From Variovorax sp. KBW07 (lineage in GTDB: Bacteria > Pseudomonadota > Gammaproteobacteria > Burkholderiales > Burkholderiaceae_C): a stretch of 64,000 nucleotides of DNA. Below, one piece after another: positions 1-7,651 of the stretch. The notes under the pieces were generated by a model. The model did no database searches. It saw only the letters and a list, made by a program, of their open reading frames with translations, and had not been told where the DNA came from. Where the stretch lies: NCBI RefSeq assembly GCF_003852515.1, contig NZ_QAJK01000052.1, positions 1 through 64,000 of the forward strand, written 5' to 3'. The translations under genes were made by a program, and so were the position numbers. Each line of letters starts with the position of its first letter. Position 1 is the first letter of the stretch.

Positions 1-190
1 CCAAGAATGACCCCGCATCCGTACCCGCACCCGCTCCCAAACCGCAGCGCCAAGAAACTCAAGCGCCAGAACATCCACCACGCGAAACGTGGCTTCAAGC
101 CGGCGCAAGGAGAGTTACACCGGCCTTCTTACAATCCGTACCGTCTTGCGTGCGCCGCGCAGGCCGCCACCGAGACCTCGCCGCCGACCG

Positions 191-1333
191 ATGAAACGTT
201 ACTGGGAAATAGACGCCTTGCGCGGGCTCATGCTCGTGCTCATGACCGTCACCCACCTTCCTACGCGGCTCACCGATCCGCTGGGTCAGCCTTTTGGGTT
301 CGTTTCGGCCGCCGAAGGCTTCGTGCTGCTCTCCGCCTTCGTCGCCGGCCTCGTCTACAGCCGCATCGGCTACGTGCGCGGCGTCGACTCCATGCGCAAG
401 GCTTTCTGGCGGCGCGTCGTCAAGGTCTACCTGTGCCAGGCCGCCATTTTGCTGTTCCTGTTCACCGTCATCGCCGCGCTCGGGCTGCACATCGACCAGC
501 CCGCGGTGAAGAACCTCGTGTCCTACTACCTGGCCGAGCCGCGCGACGGCTTCCTGTACGGGCTGCTGCTCATCTACGAGCCCGCGCTGCTCGACATCTT
601 GCCGATGTACATCTTCTTCATGCTCATGAGCCCGTGGGTGCTCGCCTTTGCCATGCGCCACGGCTGGACGCTGGTGATGGTCGTGAGCGTCGGCGTCTGG
701 GCGGCGGCGCAGTTCGGTGTCAGCGAATGGGTCTATGGGCTGGCCGTGCGCTACCTGGGCGTGCCGGTGCCGTTCCATGAAATGGGTGCCTTCAACACCT
801 ACGCCTGGCAATTTTTGTGGTTCGCGGGGCTGTGCATCGGCGCCACCCGCAACGGGCCCGAGGCTCGACCGCTGCGCTTTCCGGCGTGGCTGCTGGTGCT
901 GGCGGCGGGCATTGCGCTGTATGGCCTTTACTGGCGCCACACCGGCATCAACGGCCAGGCGCCGTTCGGCGGCGACGTGGAGCTGAACCTGCTGTTCGAC
1001 AAGTGGCAGCTCGGGCCGCTGCGGCTCGTCAACCTCGTGGCGCTGGGCATTCTGGCCGTGCGCTTCGGGCCGTGGCTGATGCGCAAGATTCCGCGCCTGC
1101 ACTGGCTGGAGGCGATGGGCTCGGCGTCGCTGCCGGTGTTCTGCGCGCACCTCGTGGCGGTGCTGCTGGTGCTGGCTTTCTATGGCGACAGCCAGACCGC
1201 GCGGCCCTGGTGGGGCGACGGCCTGCTGCTGCTCGCGGTGTTCGCGGGGATGTACTTCGTGGCGCGCTTCACGCGCGGCGCGGACGTGCCACCGCCGGCG
1301 GACGATGTGCCTTCGGGGCCGGCACCGGCATAG
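191..1333 (+). CDS. opgC: OpgC-family membrane protein (glucan-modifying acyltransferase-like)
   Basis: A 380-residue polytopic membrane protein with about ten hydrophobic segments. It opens with MKRYWEIDALRG, the typical start of the OpgC/acyltransferase-3 family. Members succinylate periplasmic glucans in some proteobacteria. The ATG at 191 was chosen because the family motif begins directly there; the upstream in-frame extension is Arg/Pro-rich and looks untranslated, although no clear ribosome site is visible. A glucan synthase (ndvB) lies 30 kb away in the same window, which fits a glucan-modification role, but the genes are not linked in an operon. The C-terminus ends in a short Pro/Ala-rich cytoplasmic tail. 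The family call is fairly secure; the substrate is inferred. Confidence 0.75.
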   Translation: MKRYWEIDALRGLMLVLMTVTHLPTRLTDPLGQPFGFVSAAEGFVLLSAFVAGLVYSRIGYVRGVDSMRKAFWRRVVKVYLCQAAILLFLFTVIAALGLHIDQPAVKNLVSYYLAEPRDGFLYGLLLIYEPALLDILPMYIFFMLMSPWVLAFAMRHGWTLVMVVSVGVWAAAQFGVSEWVYGLAVRYLGVPVPFHEMGAFNTYAWQFLWFAGLCIGATRNGPEARPLRFPAWLLVLAAGIALYGLYWRHTGINGQAPFGGDVELNLLFDKWQLGPLRLVNLVALGILAVRFGPWLMRKIPRLHWLEAMGSASLPVFCAHLVAVLLVLAFYGDSQTARPWWGDGLLLLAVFAGMYFVARFTRGADVPPPADDVPSGPAPA

Positions 1334-1395
1334 AAAAGATCCATCGAAGCAACCCGGCCCACGGCGCGTTCAAGCCGGGATCGAACAGGCGCTTC

Positions 1396-2391
1396 TTATT
1401 TCTGGCGTGCCAGTAATGACTCCATCGATTGCACGCCCTGTTGGTACAGATCCAATGCACGCTGATCGCACGGAGCATCCGAAATGGTGATTCTCGTGGC
1501 TTGATTTTCTGGAAAATAGGTTTCGCCGTAGCGCGCGGCAATGGCCTTTCTTGCCGCCTCGAATCTCGCGTTTGCCGCGGCGACCAGCGGCCCATCCATT
1601 GCGTCGCACCGGCGTTGCTTGACGACGACGCGGAAATAGTTCGCCCTGGTGAAAACGGTCATTGCCTCTTCTTCCCCGGCCGCCTTTTTCTGATTCTGGA
1701 TGTACCGAAGCTCGTTCAGCGACATTTCGTTTTTCGGGTCCAGCTGAAGCACGCGTTCGTGGAGGGCCTTGGCTGCGGCGAGGTTCCCCAGTTCGACCTG
1801 AGCGAAGGCCATGCCCCTCAGCGCGCGCGTCGTCTCCGCAGTCTTGAGTTGGGGGGGAGACAGGTCTGCTGCGTCCAGTGCTTTCTGAAACGCCTCCAAT
1901 GCCTTCTGCCAATTGCGTTCGACGATATCAATTTGCGCTCGCTCCGAGAGGTACTTCGAATTGCGCGGAGAGAGCTTGATTGCGGCATCGTATGCAACCT
2001 TCGCCTCGGGAATGCGGTGCAGGTCGACCAGCGCGAAGCCTTTCGCGAAGTATGCAAGTCCCCACTCGACGCCGTAGACCTGTGCAGACATCTTCGCCTC
2101 GGCTCCCTCCAGTGCATAGAGCATGCTTTCTGGCAGCGAGCGGGCGGAAAACACAAGCACTCCGCTCTTGCGGTAGGTGCTCTCGTAGTAAGCGATGGCC
2201 TGGTCGGCCAAGGGCAATGCTTGCGCCGGTTTCTTCGTGTTCAAGAACACTGCCGCCTGTGCCACCAGTGCGGTTCCGGCATCAACGCTCCCGGCCTGGG
2301 CGGCAGGCGGCGCGGCAGGCACGTTGGGTTTCGTTGCACATGCGGACAGAAGCAGCGATAGCAAAATCGCGGCGAAGAATTTCATACCCAT
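1396..2391 (-). CDS. TPR-repeat lipoprotein
   Basis: A 331-residue secreted lipoprotein. The N-terminus has a hydrophobic stretch ending in LLSAC, a lipobox with the acylated Cys near residue 18, followed by an Ala/Pro linker. The middle is helical with TPR-like repeats (for example the segments around AYDAAIKLSPRN, and ALHERVLQLDPKNE near residue 230). The ATG at 2391 was chosen over the upstream ATG because a GGGAGG ribosome site sits six bases before it. It converges on the OpgC-like gene and faces away from the SGNH hydrolase by 242 bases. TPR lipoproteins usually scaffold envelope complexes; no partner can be named from the sequence. Confidence 0.7.
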   Translation of the reverse strand: MGMKFFAAILLSLLLSACATKPNVPAAPPAAQAGSVDAGTALVAQAAVFLNTKKPAQALPLADQAIAYYESTYRKSGVLVFSARSLPESMLYALEGAEAKMSAQVYGVEWGLAYFAKGFALVDLHRIPEAKVAYDAAIKLSPRNSKYLSERAQIDIVERNWQKALEAFQKALDAADLSPPQLKTAETTRALRGMAFAQVELGNLAAAKALHERVLQLDPKNEMSLNELRYIQNQKKAAGEEEAMTVFTRANYFRVVVKQRRCDAMDGPLVAAANARFEAARKAIAARYGETYFPENQATRITISDAPCDQRALDLYQQGVQSMESLLARQK

Positions 2392-2403
2392 GGAGGTCCT
2401 CCC

Positions 2404-2422
2404 TTGCCGTTCTGGACGGCAA
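2404..2422 (-). promoter_or_regulatory. Stem-loop abutting the ribosome site of the TPR lipoprotein
   Basis: TTGCCGT and ACGGCAA form a perfect 7-bp stem with a 5-base loop. On the minus strand the stem ends immediately before the GGGAGG ribosome site of the lipoprotein gene. On the plus strand it is followed by ATTTTTATTG, so it could also act as a terminator, but no plus-strand gene ends here. Function is not known. Confidence 0.35.
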
Positions 2423-2633
2423 ATTTTTATTGGGTACGCAGGCTTCAATTGCGCCCGCGCAAGCCCGGCGCGAGTCTATCCAGCGCATATGTCTCTTGTT
2501 GGTGGCGTTCGACGCCATTTCGATCGAACGCGCAAGCCTTCGTGAAATGGGTCACGGCCAACGCGCAGCGACGCATTCGTTGTCGGAGCGGGCCTCGAAC
2601 CGATCAGGGCCTGTGTCGCTGCCCTGGCCGTGC

Positions 2634-3410
2634 TCAGGGCTGGGGAGCGGAAGACGCAACCGGCGCCGCCGGAATGCTCGGCAGGTGCGGCGCGATGACC
2701 GAGTGCCACAGGCGGTAGCCCTCGTCCGTCATGTGCAGCTTGTCGCTGCGGAACAGCTCGGGGCGCGGCCGGCCATCGGCGCCGATCATCGGCGTGTAGA
2801 TGTCGATGTATTCGCTGTTGGGCAGCAGGTTGAGGTACGCCGAGATCACGTGGTTGGTCTCGCGGATCTGCGGCATCAGCTGCTCGCGCGACGGGCTGGG
2901 CTTGACCGATATGAAGCTGATGCGCGTATCGGGCAGCTCGGCGCGCACCGCGTTGGCAAAGCGCGCAAAACTGTCGAGCACCTGCAGCGGCGTGCGGCCT
3001 TCGGCCAGGTCGTTGTCGCCGGCGTAGACCATCACCTGGCGGGGCTTGTAGCGCACCACCAGGTCGCGCGCGAACAGGCTGCAGTCGAGCAGCGTCGAGC
3101 CGCCGAAGCCACGGTTGACGATGCCGCCGGGCACCCGCGCAAAGTCTTGCTGCATGCGCGTCCACATGCGCACCGTGGAGCTGCCGACGAACACCACGCC
3201 GCCCGGCGCCGGAAAACGCTCCTGGTCGGCGCGTGCAAAGGCCGCCAGCTCGTTGTGCCAGCGCTCCTTGGCGGACAGGTAGTCGCGGGCGTACGCGGCC
3301 TCGGCGGCGGCCGTCTCGGATTCCTGGGGAAAGAAGGCGGGCTGGGCGTGCGCGGCAAGCGCGGCCGTGAGCAGCGCGACCGCGGCCAGCGCGGATTTCA
3401 TCGAAGACAT
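2634..3410 (-). CDS. Secreted SGNH/GDSL-type hydrolase
   Basis: A 258-residue protein with a clear signal peptide (MKSALAAVALLTAALAAHAQ). It carries the SGNH blocks in order: VGSS with the nucleophilic Ser near residue 78, NRGFGGS, the YAGDND block with the oxyanion Asn, and DKLHMTDEGY supplying the Asp/His pair near the C-terminus. The family cleaves acyl or acetyl esters; the substrate is unknown, possibly an exported glycan or lipid. The gene follows the anti-sigma gene by 35 bases on the same strand, so it may belong to the sigma-factor operon. The start could also be three codons later at 3401. The enzyme class is well supported; the substrate is not. Confidence 0.8.
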   Translation of the reverse strand: MSSMKSALAAVALLTAALAAHAQPAFFPQESETAAAEAAYARDYLSAKERWHNELAAFARADQERFPAPGGVVFVGSSTVRMWTRMQQDFARVPGGIVNRGFGGSTLLDCSLFARDLVVRYKPRQVMVYAGDNDLAEGRTPLQVLDSFARFANAVRAELPDTRISFISVKPSPSREQLMPQIRETNHVISAYLNLLPNSEYIDIYTPMIGADGRPRPELFRSDKLHMTDEGYRLWHSVIAPHLPSIPAAPVASSAPQP

Positions 3411-3445
3411 CGGCAAGGCAGGAGGGAACAACAGGTCAGGTCAGA

Positions 3446-4213
3446 TCAGATGGTTTTCTCAATGAGGGCGCCCTTGAAGACAATCGGCCCCTTGGGTCCG
3501 CTGCCTGGCGGGACGCCACCCTTGGCTTCCAATGTAACGGCCAAGGTGGGCACGGCGTGGACATCGGATTCCGACGCAGCCAGCCGAAGGCCCGGCTTGT
3601 TGTCGAGCACCCCGAGTGAGCGCGGCGCGCCGCCGGGCGGCAGCGCCCACAGCTGCAGCGATTTGTCGCTGGCTTCGGCGTAGCCGCCCACGCGCTGCAG
3701 CACCAGCTGCTTTTTCTTCGGATCGAAGGTCACCAGCATGGAGGCGGCGGACTGGTCGTCCGACAGCACGGCCACGTACTGCACCGCCGGCGCGTTGTTC
3801 AACTGGTCGCGAAGGTTGAGCCCGACCACCACGGCCAGCACGGTGGCCAGCGCGCCGGCCGCCGTGGCGCCGCGCCACAGCGCGAGGCTGCGCAGCCAGC
3901 CGCCGGGGCCCGGCTTGTCTTTGGCGCTGGCGGCGGCATTGGCGGCATCGCGCTGCCGCTCCATGGCGTGCTGCGTTTTCTCGGCGTCGATGATGTTGCG
4001 GATGCGGGTCCACACGGCCGCGTCGGGAACGATCGGGCTCTGCAACTCGGTCATGCTCGCGAGCCGGCCTTGCCAGACCAGCGCCGCGGCGCGCACCGGC
4101 GCCTGTTCGCGGGCCATGGCTTCGAAGCGGCGGCGGGCGCCGCCGCGCAGCGTGCCCAGCGCGTGGCTCGCGGCCAGCAGCTCCAGCAGTTCGGGGTGTG
4201 CGATGAGATTCAT
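3446..4213 (-). CDS. Anti-sigma factor, RskA-like
   Basis: A 255-residue single-pass membrane protein. The N-terminal cytoplasmic part (residues about 1-110) resembles an anti-sigma domain. A hydrophobic segment (TAAGALATVLAVVVGL) follows, then a periplasmic RskA-type domain with the typical SLQLWALPPGG and SLGVL motifs. The start at 4213 has a GGTGAT-type ribosome site, and an upstream in-frame ATG would overlap the sigma gene. It lies 28 bases after the ECF sigma gene, the usual arrangement for a factor that holds its cognate sigma at the membrane. The expected partner is the adjacent sigma factor; the signal it senses is not apparent. Confidence 0.82.
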   Translation of the reverse strand: MNLIAHPELLELLAASHALGTLRGGARRRFEAMAREQAPVRAAALVWQGRLASMTELQSPIVPDAAVWTRIRNIIDAEKTQHAMERQRDAANAAASAKDKPGPGGWLRSLALWRGATAAGALATVLAVVVGLNLRDQLNNAPAVQYVAVLSDDQSAASMLVTFDPKKKQLVLQRVGGYAEASDKSLQLWALPPGGAPRSLGVLDNKPGLRLAASESDVHAVPTLAVTLEAKGGVPPGSGPKGPIVFKGALIEKTI

Positions 4214-4241
4214 GGGGACATCACCTTCTTCTTCATCGCAT

Positions 4242-4817
4242 TCATGCAAAGCGTCCCATGCAGACGCGCAGTTTTTCGAGCCCGCGCCGGATCCACGTCT
4301 TGACCGTGCCCAGCGGCAGCTTCAGCTGTTCGGCCAGTTCGCCGTGGCTCATTTCGCGCAGGTAGGCCAGGCTGACCACCTCGCGCTGCCGGCCTTCCAG
4401 CTGTTCCAGGCATTGGTGCAGCGCCCAGGCCTGCTCGCTCGCATCGGCCGTGTCCGCCGGGTTGGGCGCGTCCGATTCCAGGGTGTCGGCCATCAGCTCG
4501 TCGAATTCCTGCGTCAGCTGGGCGCGGTCGGCGGTGCGCCGGCGCAGCAGGTCGAGCGCGCGGCTGCGCACGATCAGCCCCAGCCAGGCCAGCGGCGGGC
4601 TCAGCGACGATCGATAGTCGCCGGCGACTCGCCAGACGGTCAGAAAGGCTTCCTGCAAGACGTCTTCCGCCCATTCGCGCTGCCGGACCACGCGCATCGC
4701 CAGCCCCATGAGCTTGGGCGAGGTGCGGTCGTAGAGCTGCCGCAGGGCGGCTTCGTCGCGATGGCCGATGCGATCGATCAACGCCATCAGTTCGGCGTCC
4801 GGGCTGGGTGCTGTCAT
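4242..4817 (-). CDS. ECF RNA polymerase sigma factor (SigK-like)
   Basis: A 191-residue sigma-70 family protein with only regions 2 and 4. Region 2 includes RVVRQREWAEDVLQEAFLTVW, split by the usual DVLQEAFL core; region 4 ends in LPLGTVKTWIRRGLEKLR, the DNA-binding helix-turn-helix. This is the SigK-like group usually paired with RskA-type anti-sigma factors, as here. An ATG at 4835 is an alternative start; neither has a strong ribosome site. It is divergent from the membrane-TPR gene at 5038, with about 220 bases between them that should contain both promoters. The regulon cannot be predicted from this window. Confidence 0.85.
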   Translation of the reverse strand: MTAPSPDAELMALIDRIGHRDEAALRQLYDRTSPKLMGLAMRVVRQREWAEDVLQEAFLTVWRVAGDYRSSLSPPLAWLGLIVRSRALDLLRRRTADRAQLTQEFDELMADTLESDAPNPADTADASEQAWALHQCLEQLEGRQREVVSLAYLREMSHGELAEQLKLPLGTVKTWIRRGLEKLRVCMGRFA

Positions 4818-5037
4818 TCGCGAATTGTGGGCCATCGGTGCGCATGCCAGATATACGGCCCGCAAGGCCGTCCGGATTCAGGCGCAAGAGCGGCCCGCGC
4901 GTCGCGAAATTGATACATTTGTTAACGTATACTGCGCCGCAAAAATCGGGCGGGCCGCGTGCGGGGAGCAGGCAGACACACAGGCGCCGCAGGCGCGCAT
5001 GCGCACCCATCAAGCAAGAAGAAAGCAGGCCGTTGCC

Positions 5038-6360
5038 ATGATCGTCATCAAGGATTCGCTGCCGCCTGCGCCGCCGTTCTGGCACCGCCTCAACAGCTTC
5101 TTTGCCTTTCCGCTCCAGATGCGGCCGCTGGCCTATGGGCTGGTGCTGTCGTTCTGCAGCCTGTTGTTCGAGGCGATCTTCTTTTTGCCCAACGCCCTGG
5201 CCTTCCTGCTCATCGAGATCGGCATCATGCTGGCGGCCAGCCGCTACGGATTCAAGGTGATTGCGCTTGGCGCGCGCGGCATCCGCGATTCGGCCAACTT
5301 CGGGCGCGAGTCCAGCGACGACTGGACCTACCTGCCGTGGAAGCTGTTCGCCATCTCGGTGGTGCAGGCCCTCTTGATCGGCTGGCTCGCCTGGTACTCG
5401 CCCGTGCTGGGCACGGTCGCGCTGTTCGTCATGTCGTTCACCTTTCCGGCGGCGGTGATCGTGCTGGTGCAGTCGGGCAGCTTTTTCCAGGCCATGAACC
5501 CCGGCTACGTGATGGACGCCATGCGCATCATCGGCTGGCCCTATGCGCTGCTGTGCTTCTTTCTCTTCTTGCTGAGCACCGGCGCGCAGGTCGCCATTTC
5601 GATGGTGGTGCCCATGTTCGACGGCCGCATCATCCTGCCGATCGTCAACTTCGCGTTCATCTACTTCGGCTGGGTCATGGCCAGCCTGCTGGGCTACGTC
5701 ATGTTCCAGCACCACGAGGCCTTCGGCATCGACGCCGTGCCCGGCAGCAGCCTGGGCGATGGCGCCCCGGTGGACCGCCGCACGCCCGAGCAGATTGCCG
5801 CGCAGCGCACCGACGCCGAGGTGGCGCAACTCATTACCGATGGCGACCTGGCCGCCGCCCTTGGCACCGCGTACGAGGCGCAACGCACCGCCGCGTCGGA
5901 CGACCTCGCGGCGCAACGCCGCTACCACCGCGTGCTGGCCATGGTGCCCGACAAGCAGGCCACCATGCTCGACCAGGCGCGGCGCTTCATTGCGTTGCTG
6001 ATGCGGCGCGACATGGCGTCCGAGGCGCTGAAAGTCTTCAAGCTCTGCCGCGAGCGCGACAAGACCTTTTCGCTCGACGACCCCGCGATGGTGATTGCGA
6101 TGGCGCGGGCCGAATGGCGCAACGGCGATGCGCACGCCACGCTGGCGCTGCTCTCCGGCTTCGACCGGCGCTTCAGGGGGAACGAGGCAATTCCGCAGGC
6201 CTATGAATTGGCCGCCCGCGCGCTGGTGCAGGGGCTGGGGCGCGCGGACATGGCGCAGCCGATATTGACGACGCTGGAAGCGCGCTATCCGGACAGCGAG
6301 CAGACGAAGGAAGTGCGGTGGTTGCTGCGGCCTGTGGTGTCGGCTGAGGCGCAGACGTAG
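5038..6360 (+). CDS. Integral membrane protein with C-terminal TPR-like domain
   Basis: A 440-residue protein of unknown function. The first ~220 residues contain about six hydrophobic segments (for example near AYGLVLSFCSLLFEAIFFL and FVMSFTFPAAVIVLV), resembling DUF4013-type membrane regions. The rest is a soluble helical domain with two or three TPR-like repeats and ends in a short acidic tail. The ATG at 5038 was chosen because upstream in-frame sequence is not conserved-looking and overlaps the probable promoter. It is divergent from the ECF sigma operon, so it may be a target of that sigma, but no matching promoter pair could be confirmed. I do not recognise a biochemical role. Confidence 0.7.
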   Translation: MIVIKDSLPPAPPFWHRLNSFFAFPLQMRPLAYGLVLSFCSLLFEAIFFLPNALAFLLIEIGIMLAASRYGFKVIALGARGIRDSANFGRESSDDWTYLPWKLFAISVVQALLIGWLAWYSPVLGTVALFVMSFTFPAAVIVLVQSGSFFQAMNPGYVMDAMRIIGWPYALLCFFLFLLSTGAQVAISMVVPMFDGRIILPIVNFAFIYFGWVMASLLGYVMFQHHEAFGIDAVPGSSLGDGAPVDRRTPEQIAAQRTDAEVAQLITDGDLAAALGTAYEAQRTAASDDLAAQRRYHRVLAMVPDKQATMLDQARRFIALLMRRDMASEALKVFKLCRERDKTFSLDDPAMVIAMARAEWRNGDAHATLALLSGFDRRFRGNEAIPQAYELAARALVQGLGRADMAQPILTTLEARYPDSEQTKEVRWLLRPVVSAEAQT

Positions 6361-6568
6361 ACGGGCGGTCGGGGAGACGATCCTCGGGTTCTGGCCCACG
6401 GGAGATCGTGAACCCGGCGAGGCCAGTCGGCGGCCGGGATCGAATCGTTAGGCCGCCTTCTGTCTGTATCCCTAATCTGCAGGCAAGAGCTGGGACTGGG
6501 TTATGGGGAAGGCTACGGAATCTCAGTGCAATTTTTTCAGAATTCAATGAGTGGGAGGGCCTTGTATA

Positions 6569-7066
6569 TTGAAAACCAAAAGTAAGGGGAATGCATTGAG
6601 TTCGTGCGATATATATTTGATGCGAAAAACATTGGGCGGTGACATATTTCCCCCGGGCAGGCCTGCTGTAAAAGGCGTTGTGATTGACGAAAATCGTTAT
6701 TACAAAGGCTTTTTGGGGTATGGCATTGACAGACTGTTGGGCGTTGCGTTGGTCACTTCTTTTAGAAGAGATGGTATCGATGCATTGAATGTCCCAGTTG
6801 GATACAGGGATGGAAATTTATTAACTCCGGAAGAGATGGTCGATAGAGTCAAAGGACAGTTGACAAAAGGAAGTGAGTTGCTTCCAGCGAAGATTGATGA
6901 AAACCTGCTTCACCCTATGAAGGTCATATTTAAAACGAACGCGCCAGAGTTTTTGATTGTCAATGGTGAAGGTGGAGGCAGGATTGTTGTAGATAGATTG
7001 GATGGTCATATCTGGAGTGACTACGAGCAAGCGGAATATGCCTACGACTACAACAATTTGCTGTAA
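6569..7066 (+). CDS. Orphan hypothetical protein in AT-rich patch
   Basis: About 165 residues, not recognised. Base use is unlike its neighbours: 24 of 60 bases in 6901-6960 are G or C, against 40 of 60 in 5401-5460 of the preceding gene. No signal peptide or membrane segment is visible. The C-terminal part is rich in Asp, Glu and Tyr (ending DYEQAEYAYDYNNLL). The TTG at 6569 was chosen because GGGAGGG lies nine bases upstream; a GTG at 6551 is an alternative without a ribosome site. Short, AT-rich, isolated genes like this are often horizontally acquired, for example orphan immunity proteins, but there is no homology evidence from here and no function is claimed. Confidence 0.55.
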   Translation: MKTKSKGNALSSCDIYLMRKTLGGDIFPPGRPAVKGVVIDENRYYKGFLGYGIDRLLGVALVTSFRRDGIDALNVPVGYRDGNLLTPEEMVDRVKGQLTKGSELLPAKIDENLLHPMKVIFKTNAPEFLIVNGEGGGRIVVDRLDGHIWSDYEQAEYAYDYNNLL

Positions 7067-7651
7067 CCCTCGTTTCTCGCGAGCTTGTTCGAGCATTCTG
7101 GTGAAAATAAACGCGGCGCTTAATTTATTTTGTAATCCTGCCTATTCTCGAAATAGATTTCGCGTCAATGTTGCGACTCAATCTTGAGCGCGACTTGGCT
7201 TGATACTTTCTGAACAGCCAGGCTCGCCATCGTCAAGTACGTCCAATCCAAGAAGTAGCGCCCCACCTTCGGTCTGGACGACAGCAACAACGCCGAGATC
7301 AAGTTTTCGCGCCTGTTTCGCGACCAGCAGTGCAAGACTACGGTGGCCGTCGAGGGCCGGCGGCGCGAGTCGTGCGACTTCGTGGACGACGCCGAGGTCG
7401 AGGTGGAACGCCGCGTGGTCGGTGGCTTGGAGTTCAGCCTGAACCACAAGGAGTTCACTGGCGATGCCACGCCTGAGGGCGCGCTAGCTTACAAGCACGG
7501 CACGGGCGGTTTTGGCTTGCGCGCCGCGCTGGAAGAAGAGTTCGGCGAGGGCACTTCGCGCCTGAAGCTTCCTGCCTGTAACGGCGGCAACGCAGAAAAA
7601 ATTCAGCAGAGCGCAGCAGCGGACCTGAGCAGGAAGAAAAGAAGGCTGGCC
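7067..7651. other. Gap with AT-rich spacer and a broken reading frame
   Basis: No intact gene is visible. The first ~130 bases are AT-rich and contain a 14-base inverted repeat, CGAAAT-AG-ATTTCG, at 7149-7162. From about 7205 base composition returns to GC-rich. The plus strand then carries the frame described separately as a possible pseudogene. The junction near 7200 looks like the edge of an inserted or deleted segment. Confidence 0.5.
7223..7640 (+). pseudogene. Possible gene remnant with internal stop
   Basis: One plus-strand frame reads AIVKYVQSKK, a TAG stop, then RPTFGLDDSNNAEIKFSRLF and onward through GLEFSLNHKEF and LRAALEEEFGEG until it runs into the 3' end of the opposing NodT-type gene. 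The translated sequence has a natural amino-acid mix with charged, amphipathic segments rather than the Arg/Ala/Pro bias of shadow frames. There is no good start codon and an in-frame stop breaks it. I cannot name a family. It could be the decayed end of a gene truncated by the same event that brought in the AT-rich ORF, or it could be chance. Confidence 0.3.

Noticed and set aside
4911-4934. A sigma-70 promoter TTGATA...TATACT upstream of the membrane-TPR gene
   Set aside because: The elements are only 12 bases apart, too close for the housekeeping sigma; kept only as a question in the findings.
7178-7470. Minus-strand ORFs of 89-101 codons in the gap before the efflux genes
   Set aside because: Ser/Arg-rich composition without start signals; the plus frame in the same region looks more protein-like.
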